Shown piece after piece: positions 32,147 through 39,973 of a stretch of DNA of 64,000 nucleotides. A program made the translations under genes and the position numbers. The stretch is from Bacteroidales bacterium (lineage in GTDB: Bacteria; Bacteroidota; Bacteroidia; Bacteroidales; WCHB1-69). The first letter of the stretch is position 1. Every line of letters begins with the position of its first letter. The notes beneath the pieces are model-generated. The model was given only the letters and a program-made list of their open reading frames with translations, did not search any database and was not told the DNA's origin. The DNA is taken from assembly GCA_017535665.1 (NCBI GenBank), contig JAFXTS010000012.1, positions 124,001 to 188,000 on the forward strand, written 5' to 3'.

Positions 32147-34039
32147 ATGAAAAAATCCATCGCATTTCTAACGGCAATTTGCATCTGCCTCTCCTGTTTT
32201 GCCCAAACCCTCAAAACCATCAGCTGGGAGGACACCACCCGCCAATATTTGGAATACGTGCCGGAAACCTACGATGCCAGCACGCCGACACCGGTGGTCT
32301 TCATCTTTCACGGACTGGGCGGTAACATGTACGAGGTTTTGTACAATGCCGATTTCAACCGCATCGCCGCCGAACAAGGATGGATCACCGTCACCCCGCA
32401 GGCGTTGCCCGACACCTTCACCGCGATGGACACCACCCTCACGATGAACGCTTGGCACTCGGGCGTGAGCGCCGTGGTGGACGGAGACACGATTGTGGCC
32501 AGCGAAGGACGGGACGACACCGGCCTGATGATGGCCATCTTAGACAGCCTCATCGCCCATTACAACATCGACCAGAGCAATGTGTTCTGTACGGGAGTTT
32601 CGATGGGCGGCTTCATGTCGCACCGGATGGCGATTGAGCATGGCGACCGCATCAAGGCCATCGCGCCCGTTTGCGGCACCATCGGCAACGAGATCACCTC
32701 CTACACGCCCGTCGGCCACGTGAGTGTGATGCACCTCCACGGCACCGCCGACAGCATTGTGACCTACGACAGCGGAAGTTTCCAGTACATCGTCAATGTG
32801 AATGTCGGACTCGGCGTGGATTCCACCATCGCGTTCTGGCGCCGCTACAACCAGTGCGCCGACACCGCCATCCACACCATCTTCCCCGACATCTGCGACG
32901 ACGGCCGACTGTTCGAGAAATTCTACTACGGCGACGGCACCTTCGGCACAAAGACCGTCCTTATCAAGGTGAATGGCGGTGAGCACGAGTGGTGCCACGG
33001 CCCGTATCGGGATGTGGATTTCACCGACGAGATCTACAACTTCTTCGCCTCCTGCCTGGGCAATGTCGCCACCGTTGTGGCCACCGCCACCGACATTGCC
33101 GTCACTACCGCCACCTTCAGCGGAGAGGTTACGGCCGAAGGAAGCGCGGAAGTGACCGCCCGCGGCGTTTGTTGGAGCAGCACCCCGCACCCGACCATCG
33201 CCAACCTGCACACCACCGACTCTCTCGGCATGGGGGCCTTCACAAGCACCATCCCTGACCTCACCCCCAACACCACCTACTACGCCCGCATTTATGCCAC
33301 CAACGAGGTGGGCACGGCCTACAGCGATGAAATCTGTTTCACCACCCTCTGCGACTATTCCGCGCTGAACGATACTATCGAACTCACCCTCTGCGAAAAC
33401 GAACTCCCATATCATTACGTGAACGGCGACATCGACACCATCTTCGAGGTCGGTACACCCAACCTTTCAGTTTTCAATTTTCAACTTTCAAATCAGTGCG
33501 GTTGCGACTCAGTGGTTACATTGCACCTGACCGTGACTACGATTCATTATGATCTATGGGATACCGATGGCTATTGGGAAATTGGATTCGCAGATCCAGC
33601 TGCAGAATACCAGTGGGTGTATTGTGAGAACTATGAACCCATTGAGGGAGAAACCTATGAGGGTTTCCTATACCCGCCAATGCTTGACACCTATTATGCT
33701 TGTATCATTACCTTGAATGGGTGTTCAGATACCACAAATTGTTTCTTCTATACAGATGAGGCGGTGGAAGATTGGAATGACGGCCTCCTCACCCTCTACC
33801 CGAACCCCACCACGGGAATGGTCAATGTACAATGTACAATGAACAATGTACAATTAGGGGCTGGTGAGATTCAGGTGTTGGATGTGTACGGGCGGTTGTT
33901 GCAAAATGTAGAGACGTGCCATGGCGCGTCTCTACAGGCCGTGCAAATCGACCTGTCGCGTTATGCCACGGGCATTTATCTTGTGAGATTGGTGAATGGC
34001 GGCAAGGTGATGGCGGTACGGAAGGTGGTGAGGGAGTAA
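32147..34039 (+). CDS. secreted esterase (PHB-depolymerase/feruloyl-esterase-like) with T9SS tail
   Basis: 630 residues with signal peptide MKKSIAFLTAICICLSCFAQ. An alpha/beta-hydrolase of the LpqC/poly(3-hydroxybutyrate) depolymerase-like type covers about 25-305: FIFHGLGGNMYE (oxyanion loop), nucleophile Ser152 in GVSMGGF, the LHGTADSIV Asp region, and His280 in GGEHEWCHG. Next are an Fn3-like domain (residues about 307-400), one CDST-type repeat, and a T9SS tail (LTLYPNPTTGMVNVQ ... ATGIYLVRLVNGG). Such enzymes often cleave feruloyl or acetyl esters on plant polysaccharide; the substrate here is inferred. Three kinds of short repeat sequence have become coding: 33465, 33823 and 33907. Confidence 0.88.
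   Translation: MKKSIAFLTAICICLSCFAQTLKTISWEDTTRQYLEYVPETYDASTPTPVVFIFHGLGGNMYEVLYNADFNRIAAEQGWITVTPQALPDTFTAMDTTLTMNAWHSGVSAVVDGDTIVASEGRDDTGLMMAILDSLIAHYNIDQSNVFCTGVSMGGFMSHRMAIEHGDRIKAIAPVCGTIGNEITSYTPVGHVSVMHLHGTADSIVTYDSGSFQYIVNVNVGLGVDSTIAFWRRYNQCADTAIHTIFPDICDDGRLFEKFYYGDGTFGTKTVLIKVNGGEHEWCHGPYRDVDFTDEIYNFFASCLGNVATVVATATDIAVTTATFSGEVTAEGSAEVTARGVCWSSTPHPTIANLHTTDSLGMGAFTSTIPDLTPNTTYYARIYATNEVGTAYSDEICFTTLCDYSALNDTIELTLCENELPYHYVNGDIDTIFEVGTPNLSVFNFQLSNQCGCDSVVTLHLTVTTIHYDLWDTDGYWEIGFADPAAEYQWVYCENYEPIEGETYEGFLYPPMLDTYYACIITLNGCSDTTNCFFYTDEAVEDWNDGLLTLYPNPTTGMVNVQCTMNNVQLGAGEIQVLDVYGRLLQNVETCHGASLQAVQIDLSRYATGIYLVRLVNGGKVMAVRKVVRE
33465..33493. repeat. TTTTCAA low-complexity tract inside coding sequence
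   Basis: TTCAGTTTTCAATTTTCAAC then TTTCAAAT, like the intergenic tracts at 2422 and 18305, is read as SVFNFQLSN. It replaces the usual segment before GCDS in the CDST repeat. Confidence 0.65.
33823..33856. repeat. AATGTACAAT microrepeats inside coding sequence
   Basis: Three to four overlapping units of CAATGTACAAT (one mutated to CAATGAACAAT) are read as VQCTMNNVQL in the first strand-loop of the T9SS tail. Confidence 0.7.
33907..33936. repeat. palindromic element in the esterase T9SS tail
   Basis: A 30-bp copy with half-site TGTAGAGACGTGCC and one mismatched pair, nearly identical to 32094-32125. It is read as NVETCHGASLQ between YGRLLQ and QIDLSRYATG. Confidence 0.85.
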
Positions 34040-34065
34040 CCGCTGGGGCGAGGTGCTGGATGGCA

Positions 34066-34869
34066 TTACTCCCGCTTCCCATCCATCTTGTCAATCAGTT
34101 TGTTATAAACCAACCTATAGGCCTCCTGTGGATTGAATGCCACATCAGGGTGTAGTAAGGGTGCCACGTCTGTTAGAAATTCAATGTCTTTCATCTTTTC
34201 CTGCATATTCAGCACATATTCCTTGTAAGAGGGGACTCGTTCGACCACGAACTCCATATACTTTTGGTAACATTCCAGAATCTTTCCCCTATCACATTCT
34301 CGGAAGGTCAGTCCCTTGTATATATCGAAGAGGTCGCGACCTTTCTTGCGCTGATACAATGCCCGCAACTTCGTCCCCATCAGTTCTTCAAACTGATAAG
34401 TCGTTAGTTCCGTCTCGCCAGAAAACCAACTGTTGGTTACTTTGAACGGCACTTTCACCAACCCCAATACATTGAAATGTTCAAAACAATTGATTTCTAT
34501 TTTTAAACGAAGTTGTTGGATAGGAGGAATTTCCGAATCAAAACGGAAGAACATCTTGTTGCTGTGTTTCTTCTGTGCCGTACTCCTATTCGGCAACCAG
34601 TCCAGAACTTCTCCCAAACGGAACATAATAGGTTTGATAGGGCCAGGTGTAATCTGCACAAGGTCAATGTCCTCACTATATCTGGGTTGCGGATGCAAGT
34701 ACAATTTGTGAAGGGCAGTGCCGCCCCTGAAGGAAAGTTGTGAAGCGAGAAACTCGTCACTGAAGATGCTGACCAGAGCACGACAAATAATCAGGTCTTG
34801 TTCAACCATCGCATCCGTGTTCCACGGCACTTGCTCGGACCACTCTTGAATGGAGTATTGGGGGATCAT
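34066..34869 (-). CDS. abiEii: AbiEii-type nucleotidyltransferase toxin (type IV toxin-antitoxin)
   Basis: 267 residues. FRGGTALHKLYLHPQPRYSE followed by DIDLV is the AbiEii/AbiGii signature: GG plus DxD of a pol-beta-type nucleotidyltransferase. The conserved LMGTKLRALYQRKKGRDLFD follows. Members transfer nucleotides to RNA targets such as tRNA acceptor ends and block translation, giving phage abortive infection or dormancy. The start overlaps the stop of the upstream AbiEi gene by 4 bp (ATGA), the usual coupled arrangement. Gene content on both sides is unrelated, as expected for an acquired defence cassette. Confidence 0.92.
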   Translation of the reverse strand: MIPQYSIQEWSEQVPWNTDAMVEQDLIICRALVSIFSDEFLASQLSFRGGTALHKLYLHPQPRYSEDIDLVQITPGPIKPIMFRLGEVLDWLPNRSTAQKKHSNKMFFRFDSEIPPIQQLRLKIEINCFEHFNVLGLVKVPFKVTNSWFSGETELTTYQFEELMGTKLRALYQRKKGRDLFDIYKGLTFRECDRGKILECYQKYMEFVVERVPSYKEYVLNMQEKMKDIEFLTDVAPLLHPDVAFNPQEAYRLVYNKLIDKMDGKRE

Positions 34870-35681
34870 AGTTCGTCAATTTCAATTTTGTAGTTCTCAA
34901 TAATGTTCCAGCGCCTGTTCTTCGGCATATCGTTGGTGAAAGGTGCTGATTGCTTCAGTGGCACCCTGCGCATTCGCTTTTCTGAACGCTTCATCAGGGC
35001 ATATAGGTCATTAGCGAGGTCTTGGTTCTCTATCTGTTCCAAAAGATAACCCAACCGCTGGATAGTTGGACTGCTGAAATACTTCAATAGAGCCAACTTG
35101 TCGTCACCCAACGAGATTGTCTCGCTTAATTCTATCAGGAGTTCTGCCACTCGTCCCAAACCTCCAACCTTTTCTTCTTCTGCTACAATGTCAAAGGCAG
35201 TAAGTTCTGCCCCCGCCACGTTCATATACCCCATTTGCGTTTTCACCTGTTTGGTGAACTTGAGTGGAAGATTCTGACAGAGAGTGAACTCCAGCATGGT
35301 TCCGTTCTTCACCCCAGAACGAACAGGTCTCCCATCTACCATCACCTGAAACACCATTGGACTTTGGTGGGTGGCACCGTTCAATGCCGCTGCCGATAAC
35401 AATGAAACGTAATAGTCGCGGCCAAGAAAGTGCATCAGTCTGTCTATATAGAACGAGGGCGGCACGACACCCTTCAACTTATATTCTGTGGGAATCGCCA
35501 CATAAAAATTCTTCCACGGGGACATGATGATGCCGCGCCGAGTAAGGCGGTTCAGACTGTTCTGTAGGGCATTCCTTGTGATAGGCAGATGCAATGCCAG
35601 TACATCCTCTTTTGTAAAGATGTACCGCCCCCTCATCTTCTCGCTTTCAACCCAATCCTGCAAATTTGTGCCCATCGCCAT
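34866..35681 (-). CDS. abiEi: AbiEi-type antitoxin/transcriptional regulator
   Basis: 271 residues from ATG 35681; the frame extends to a TTG at 35702, and ATG 35675 is also possible. An N-terminal winged helix (FTKEDVLALHLPITRNALQN, SLNRLTRRGIIMSPWKNFY) precedes the AbiEi C-terminal domain (FYIDRLMHFLGRDYYVSLLS, AAALNGATHQSPMVFQV). AbiEi represses its own operon and neutralises the AbiEii toxin without direct binding in known type IV systems. It precedes the toxin gene with a 4-bp overlap. Confidence 0.92.
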   Translation of the reverse strand: MAMGTNLQDWVESEKMRGRYIFTKEDVLALHLPITRNALQNSLNRLTRRGIIMSPWKNFYVAIPTEYKLKGVVPPSFYIDRLMHFLGRDYYVSLLSAAALNGATHQSPMVFQVMVDGRPVRSGVKNGTMLEFTLCQNLPLKFTKQVKTQMGYMNVAGAELTAFDIVAEEEKVGGLGRVAELLIELSETISLGDDKLALLKYFSSPTIQRLGYLLEQIENQDLANDLYALMKRSEKRMRRVPLKQSAPFTNDMPKNRRWNIIENYKIEIDEL

Positions 35682-35745
35682 TGTATCTTTTTGCAATTTC
35701 AAATGCGGAAATCATCACTTAATGATTATTTCTGCAAGTCGGCTG

Positions 35746-35778
35746 CAAAAATACAACAAATATTTCAATAAAATCAAA
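35746..35778 (-). promoter_or_regulatory. promoter of the abiE operon
   Basis: On the minus strand TTTG, a 21-bp spacer and TATTTTTG followed by CAGCC fit the Bacteroidetes consensus. The leader to ATG 35681 is about 60 nt. AbiEi probably binds nearby inverted repeats, such as AATCATTAAGTGATGATT at about 35709-35726. Confidence 0.7.
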
Positions 35779-35936
35779 TTTGTGAAAAATTTTCTAATTT
35801 TTATTGAAATCCACCCAAATAGTCCAGTAAAAGATGTGCGCATCTCTGCCGCGGCTGATGGCGAGGATGAGGTCAAATGTTCTCCCTCCCCAAGCAGGGA
35901 TGGAGAACTTCAAAATTTTATAAACAAGACCTTTCG

Positions 35937-36746
35937 TTAATGTTCAATAATCATTGTTTCCGTACCTTGATACAGTATGTTCCAATTCCCATTCTGTAAT
36001 TCAGCGTGTAACACACGATCTTCTTCACCCGCTTTCGAAACAACTATATCCACGACACCATTATCGAAAGTGTTGACATTACCAACCTTCTGCTGCATGG
36101 GAGTAGAAAGGGTGTAAAGCATGGTTACGGGACTTTGTACAAAGTTCCCATTATTGAAGGCGCTGCCGGAAAAAACGAGCGTACCTCCACCAGATAGTGT
36201 AAAGGGTTTTGAAAAGAGACTTACAGGCACTTCATCCCCTGGCACGGAAAGGGTCAGATAGGAAGTGCTGCCTAAGCAGGTGAGGCTATCCAAAGCCACC
36301 GACCATTCGTTGTTACCCAAACTGCGAATGTTGAGACGCGTATGTCCCTGGGAAGAGAAGAATTCGGGACGTACATCAAAGAAAGTCTGATAATATTCAT
36401 ACCGAGTAACTAACCAGTCGGCATCAGCGGCATCAATGGTTTTTCCACCCGTATTGATGAGCATAACCAATTGCGTGCCGTTGTAGATTCCGTAGTCGTT
36501 ACCGCCTTCATGACGGATACGTGAGGTGGGGAAATAATTGTCCTCAATCACTCTGCGCACACTGTCGTTGCCGTTAATCCAAGCATTGCTAAGGAATGCC
36601 ACATTCACAGTTTCCTCCAGAATGCCTTTTGTGGAATATTCCCATGAATTCAAAATCTGCTCGCTCTTACTCCATGTTATGGTGTCTTTCCAACATCCAC
36701 TGCAAACAATGGCACAAAGGGTGAGTATTAAAGCAATTCTTTTCAT
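35937..36746 (-). CDS. lipoprotein of unknown function
   Basis: 269 residues with lipobox IVCSGC at about residues 13-18 (MKRIALILTLCAIVCSGCW). The body is beta-rich without a family I recognise: it includes NDYGIYNGTQLVMLINTGGK, then LTCLGSTSYLTLSVPGDEVP, and FTLSGGGTLVFSGSAF. It is 21 bp downstream of the outer-membrane protein gene on the same strand, so the pair probably forms an operon. Outer-membrane attachment is predicted from the lipobox. Confidence 0.8.
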   Translation of the reverse strand: MKRIALILTLCAIVCSGCWKDTITWSKSEQILNSWEYSTKGILEETVNVAFLSNAWINGNDSVRRVIEDNYFPTSRIRHEGGNDYGIYNGTQLVMLINTGGKTIDAADADWLVTRYEYYQTFFDVRPEFFSSQGHTRLNIRSLGNNEWSVALDSLTCLGSTSYLTLSVPGDEVPVSLFSKPFTLSGGGTLVFSGSAFNNGNFVQSPVTMLYTLSTPMQQKVGNVNTFDNGVVDIVVSKAGEEDRVLHAELQNGNWNILYQGTETMIIEH

Positions 36747-36767
36747 ATCTATTTACATTATTGACGG

Positions 36768-37472
36768 TTAATCGATATTATTCGCTTTCTTCTCCTTTTT
36801 CATAAACTTGTAACCAAAGCCGGCCTTGACAAATCCTTGTACACCAAACCCGACTTCCGCAAAGCCGTACCAGTTCTTGCCACCCTGAATACCCACGGCA
36901 GTCAGTTGTCCAGCAAAATCTAATGTCACATAATGATACGGGTGATCTGCTAACGTAGAACCAACTTGCTCATACGCCTCACTAAACCCCATAATCAATC
37001 CTGCAGAAAGACCTGAATAAAGAGTGATGTATTTTGTGTTGAGCCATGAAAAACGCACAGAAGGCATAATGCTAATATAGTGGTCGGTAGTTTTCGACAA
37101 CAACTCGTGCGTTATGCGATCCTCGCGACGATCAAAAAGGGCGGTATAGGAGACGGCTCCACCAAACCAAAACCACTTGGCGAAGCGATAGCGATACTCA
37201 AAATTGATGGTGGGAATGGCAACGGTCTTCCTGCGAACATCGTTATAGAACCAGTCATCAGCACTAAAAGTTGTTGGTGGGGTATAACGATAATTCAGCC
37301 AAAAGGGCAAACTAAAATCCACCTTGCCGCTAGCAGCAAAAATGATAGCAGGGTCGCCGAACCCCAATTGAATGTCGTGTCTTGGCAGAGTCTGTTTCCA
37401 CGATAGTTCCTCTTGGGCATTCAAGGCAACCGTTAAGCCCATCATTACCAAAAAGAAAAAGACTTTTTTCAT
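36768..37472 (-). CDS. outer-membrane beta-barrel protein of unknown function
   Basis: 234 residues with signal peptide MKKVFFFLVMMGLTVALNAQ. Alternating hydrophobic strands are seen throughout (FEYRYRFAKWFWFGGAVSYT, YISIMPSVRFSWLNTKYITL, YGFAEVGFGVQGFVKAGFGY), consistent with an 8-strand barrel. The strand KAGFGYKF is followed by a lysine-rich tail, KKEKKANNID, which is unusual because barrels normally end on an aromatic residue. It leads an operon with the lipoprotein at 35937. Confidence 0.75.
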   Translation of the reverse strand: MKKVFFFLVMMGLTVALNAQEELSWKQTLPRHDIQLGFGDPAIIFAASGKVDFSLPFWLNYRYTPPTTFSADDWFYNDVRRKTVAIPTINFEYRYRFAKWFWFGGAVSYTALFDRREDRITHELLSKTTDHYISIMPSVRFSWLNTKYITLYSGLSAGLIMGFSEAYEQVGSTLADHPYHYVTLDFAGQLTAVGIQGGKNWYGFAEVGFGVQGFVKAGFGYKFMKKEKKANNID

Positions 37473-37596
37473 ATTGTTCTTGTTTAAGTTTAAAAGAAAA
37501 ACAATGCTAAAACGAAGAGAGTAAATAATTATTGCATTTTCAATTATAACAATAGTAAGTATTAAAGTTGTTATAGCAAATTATAGAGTATTTTTA

Positions 37597-37626
37597 TTGT
37601 GAGATTGAAAAATTAGTGTATTTTTG
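37597..37626 (+). promoter_or_regulatory. promoter of the second C10 peptidase
   Basis: TTG at 37597, a 19-bp spacer and TATTTTTG at 37619-37626 followed by CAC match the Bacteroidetes consensus. The leader to ATG 37710 is about 75 nt. Confidence 0.65.
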
Positions 37627-37709
37627 CACTATAATTTATAGTCCGAAGTGTTCCCAATCTTCCGAAAGCTGACAACATACAATTGAAAAACCGCAATACC
37701 CATCCCATT

Positions 37710-39737
37710 ATGAAACAATTCCTCCTCTGCACCCTCGTTCTGGCTCTGTCGCTGCCCACCCTGCGGGCACAGTCGGTCACCCCCGAAGAGGCCGCCAGCG
37801 TCGCCGCCGCCTTCCTGCAAAGCCAAGACCGCCAACTGGCACGTGCCGCCCACACCACCTCCCGCGACGGCCATAACCTGCTCTATATCTTCAACTCCAC
37901 CGACAGCTATGTCGTGGTTTCCGGCGACAAACGCACCCCGCCCGTCCTCGCCTTCTCCGACCACCAACTCTACCTCGACAACGAGGTCATCCCGCCCGCC
38001 CAGATGTGGCTCGACAACTACGCCGACCAAATCGCAGCCCTGCAACAATCGCCCGAAGGCACCGAACACCCCGCCTGGAACCACATCCTCAACCAGCGCG
38101 CCCTGCCCCGCAACGGCGAGGCCATCGAACCTCTCACCCACTCGCGATGGAGCCAAGAAGAGTTCTACAACTACTACTGCCCCCGCGACTACGCCGGACC
38201 CAATAACCGCTGCGTCACCGGCTGCGTGGCCACCGCCATGGGGCAGCTCATGTACTACTTCCGCTGGCCCCACACCGGCACCGGCTCCTATAGCTACACC
38301 GACGAGAACTACGGCCCCCAGTCAGCCGACTTCGGCAACACCACCTACGACTACTCCGCCATGTGCGACGACCCCACCTCCATCAACACCGAAATCTCGA
38401 AACTGATCTACCACTGCGGCGTGGGCGTGGACATGCACTACGGGGTCAACGGCTCCGGCATGTACAACCACAGCGCCGCCTACGTCCTCCGCACCTACTT
38501 CAAATATTCGCCCGAAACCCAATACGTGTTCAGAGACTCTACCACGCTCGATTGGGACAGTTTGATTATCAGTCATTTGGAAAGAAAAATTCCGCTCTAC
38601 TATGCCGGCTGGAGCGTGCCCGACACCAACGGCCACGGCTTCATCTGCGACGGCTATAAGATCGTAGATAGCGACTACTACTACCACTTTAACTTCGGAT
38701 GGGGCGGCAGCCACGACGGCTACTTCATCACCACCCACCTCAACACCGCCGGCACCCACTTCAACCTCGCCCAGGAACTCATCATCAACGCCTACCCCGA
38801 CACCAACCAATATGCGTATCCGACTCCGCAAACTGCCGTTGGCGACACCACGCTGACCTCCCACTCGGGCTCCTTCCTCAACGCCAATGTCCCCTCCGAT
38901 TACACATGGCACATCCAACCCGATGTCCCTAACCTCAATGGCATCCAACTCTCAGTCCGATACGACCTCTCTGCGAACGATACCCTCTATATCAATCCCG
39001 ACAACTGCTGGCAGCCTATTATCATCCTGACCGACACAACAGGCACACTGTCAGTCGATTGGGATTGTGCTGAAATCTTAGTTCATTTCCATGGCACCGG
39101 CGCCGGACAGCGCTTTTTCGCCAGCTATAGCGCCCAACAGCCTCAGTTCTGCGTCAGCTACCTCAACAGCGGCGCTCTTTCCGGCACTTTCGACGACGGC
39201 AGCGGCGATGATGACTATCTGCCTCTCACCGCCTGCCAGTACAAAATTACCATCCTCAGCCGTCCCTTTATCAACCTGCATTTCACCAAGTTCAACCTCG
39301 AAGAGGGCCACGACTTCCTCTATATTTTCTACCAATCTCCTTCAGAAGAAAATCTGCTGGCCACCTATACCGGCTCGATGCCCGATACCATCGTTTCGTT
39401 CGATAAACGCCGGCTGGTGCTCGTGTTCGAAAGTGATGAACAAAACCAAGGCGATGGCTTCGAAATCGAATACGAAGGTAGTATTACGGGTGTGCAAGAT
39501 ATTATCAATCAATCTTTTTCAGTTTTCCCAAATCCTGCTCACGACGTGCTGAATGTTGAATCTGAGCAACCCATTGAGGAGATTTCCCTCTTCAACGCCA
39601 TGGGGCAAAATCTCCGCAATTGGCTGCCTTCCGAAAACACTGTCCAGCTCAATCTTTCCGACCTCCCCGCCGGTGTTTATTTCCTGAAAATCAAGAATCT
39701 GGAATCTTCTCTCTCCTACAAGTTTATAAAACTGTAG
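37710..39737 (+). CDS. T9SS-secreted C10 (streptopain-like) cysteine peptidase
   Basis: 675 residues from ATG 37710; a TTG 27 bp upstream is less likely. The signal peptide MKQFLLCTLVLALSLPTLRA is followed by a C10 propeptide (VTPEEAASVAAAFLQ ... YVVVSGDKRTPPVLAFSD). The catalytic Cys172 is in VTGCVATAMGQ, His309 in NGHGFICDGY, then FGWGGSHDGYF. A CUB-like domain covers about 488-590 (SGTFDDGSGDDDYLPL). The T9SS tail starts VFPNPAHDVLNV and ends GVYFLKIKNLE...FIKL. It is a compact relative of the peptidase in the 21554 gene. It is probably autoprocessed and surface-bound. Confidence 0.93.
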   Translation: MKQFLLCTLVLALSLPTLRAQSVTPEEAASVAAAFLQSQDRQLARAAHTTSRDGHNLLYIFNSTDSYVVVSGDKRTPPVLAFSDHQLYLDNEVIPPAQMWLDNYADQIAALQQSPEGTEHPAWNHILNQRALPRNGEAIEPLTHSRWSQEEFYNYYCPRDYAGPNNRCVTGCVATAMGQLMYYFRWPHTGTGSYSYTDENYGPQSADFGNTTYDYSAMCDDPTSINTEISKLIYHCGVGVDMHYGVNGSGMYNHSAAYVLRTYFKYSPETQYVFRDSTTLDWDSLIISHLERKIPLYYAGWSVPDTNGHGFICDGYKIVDSDYYYHFNFGWGGSHDGYFITTHLNTAGTHFNLAQELIINAYPDTNQYAYPTPQTAVGDTTLTSHSGSFLNANVPSDYTWHIQPDVPNLNGIQLSVRYDLSANDTLYINPDNCWQPIIILTDTTGTLSVDWDCAEILVHFHGTGAGQRFFASYSAQQPQFCVSYLNSGALSGTFDDGSGDDDYLPLTACQYKITILSRPFINLHFTKFNLEEGHDFLYIFYQSPSEENLLATYTGSMPDTIVSFDKRRLVLVFESDEQNQGDGFEIEYEGSITGVQDIINQSFSVFPNPAHDVLNVESEQPIEEISLFNAMGQNLRNWLPSENTVQLNLSDLPAGVYFLKIKNLESSLSYKFIKL

Positions 39738-39792
39738 GTCGCAAGCTTCCACCTTTCGAACCATTAAATCCACTTTTATTTTAATCTTTTTT

Positions 39793-39890
39793 AGGGCGGC
39801 CCGGCTCCCTGCGGTCGCCGTCGGGCTATACGCATTACTCGCTACGCTCGTGTCTGCTCCTATCCCTGCCGCACCATCTTCAATACCCCC
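39793..39890. other. GC-rich non-coding segment between convergent genes
   Basis: GGGCGGCCCGGCTCCCTGCG, then TCGGGCTATACGC and TCGCTACGCTCG, contrasts with its AT-rich surroundings and codes for nothing. The 236-bp gap also contains CTCAAATCT-type microrepeats at about 39930-39960. It may be a dispersed repeat, but only one copy is in this window. Confidence 0.4.
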
Positions 39891-39973
39891 CACAACTTCA
39901 ACCCTCCCTTCCGAATTCTATATTCGGAATCTCAAATCTTTCAAATCTCTCAAATCTCACGAATCCTCAACTT

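Noticed and set aside
35524..35940. A 138-codon plus-strand frame over the abiEi start region
   Set aside because: It overlaps the abiE promoter and coding sequence on the other strand, has no recognisable domain and no plus-strand promoter.
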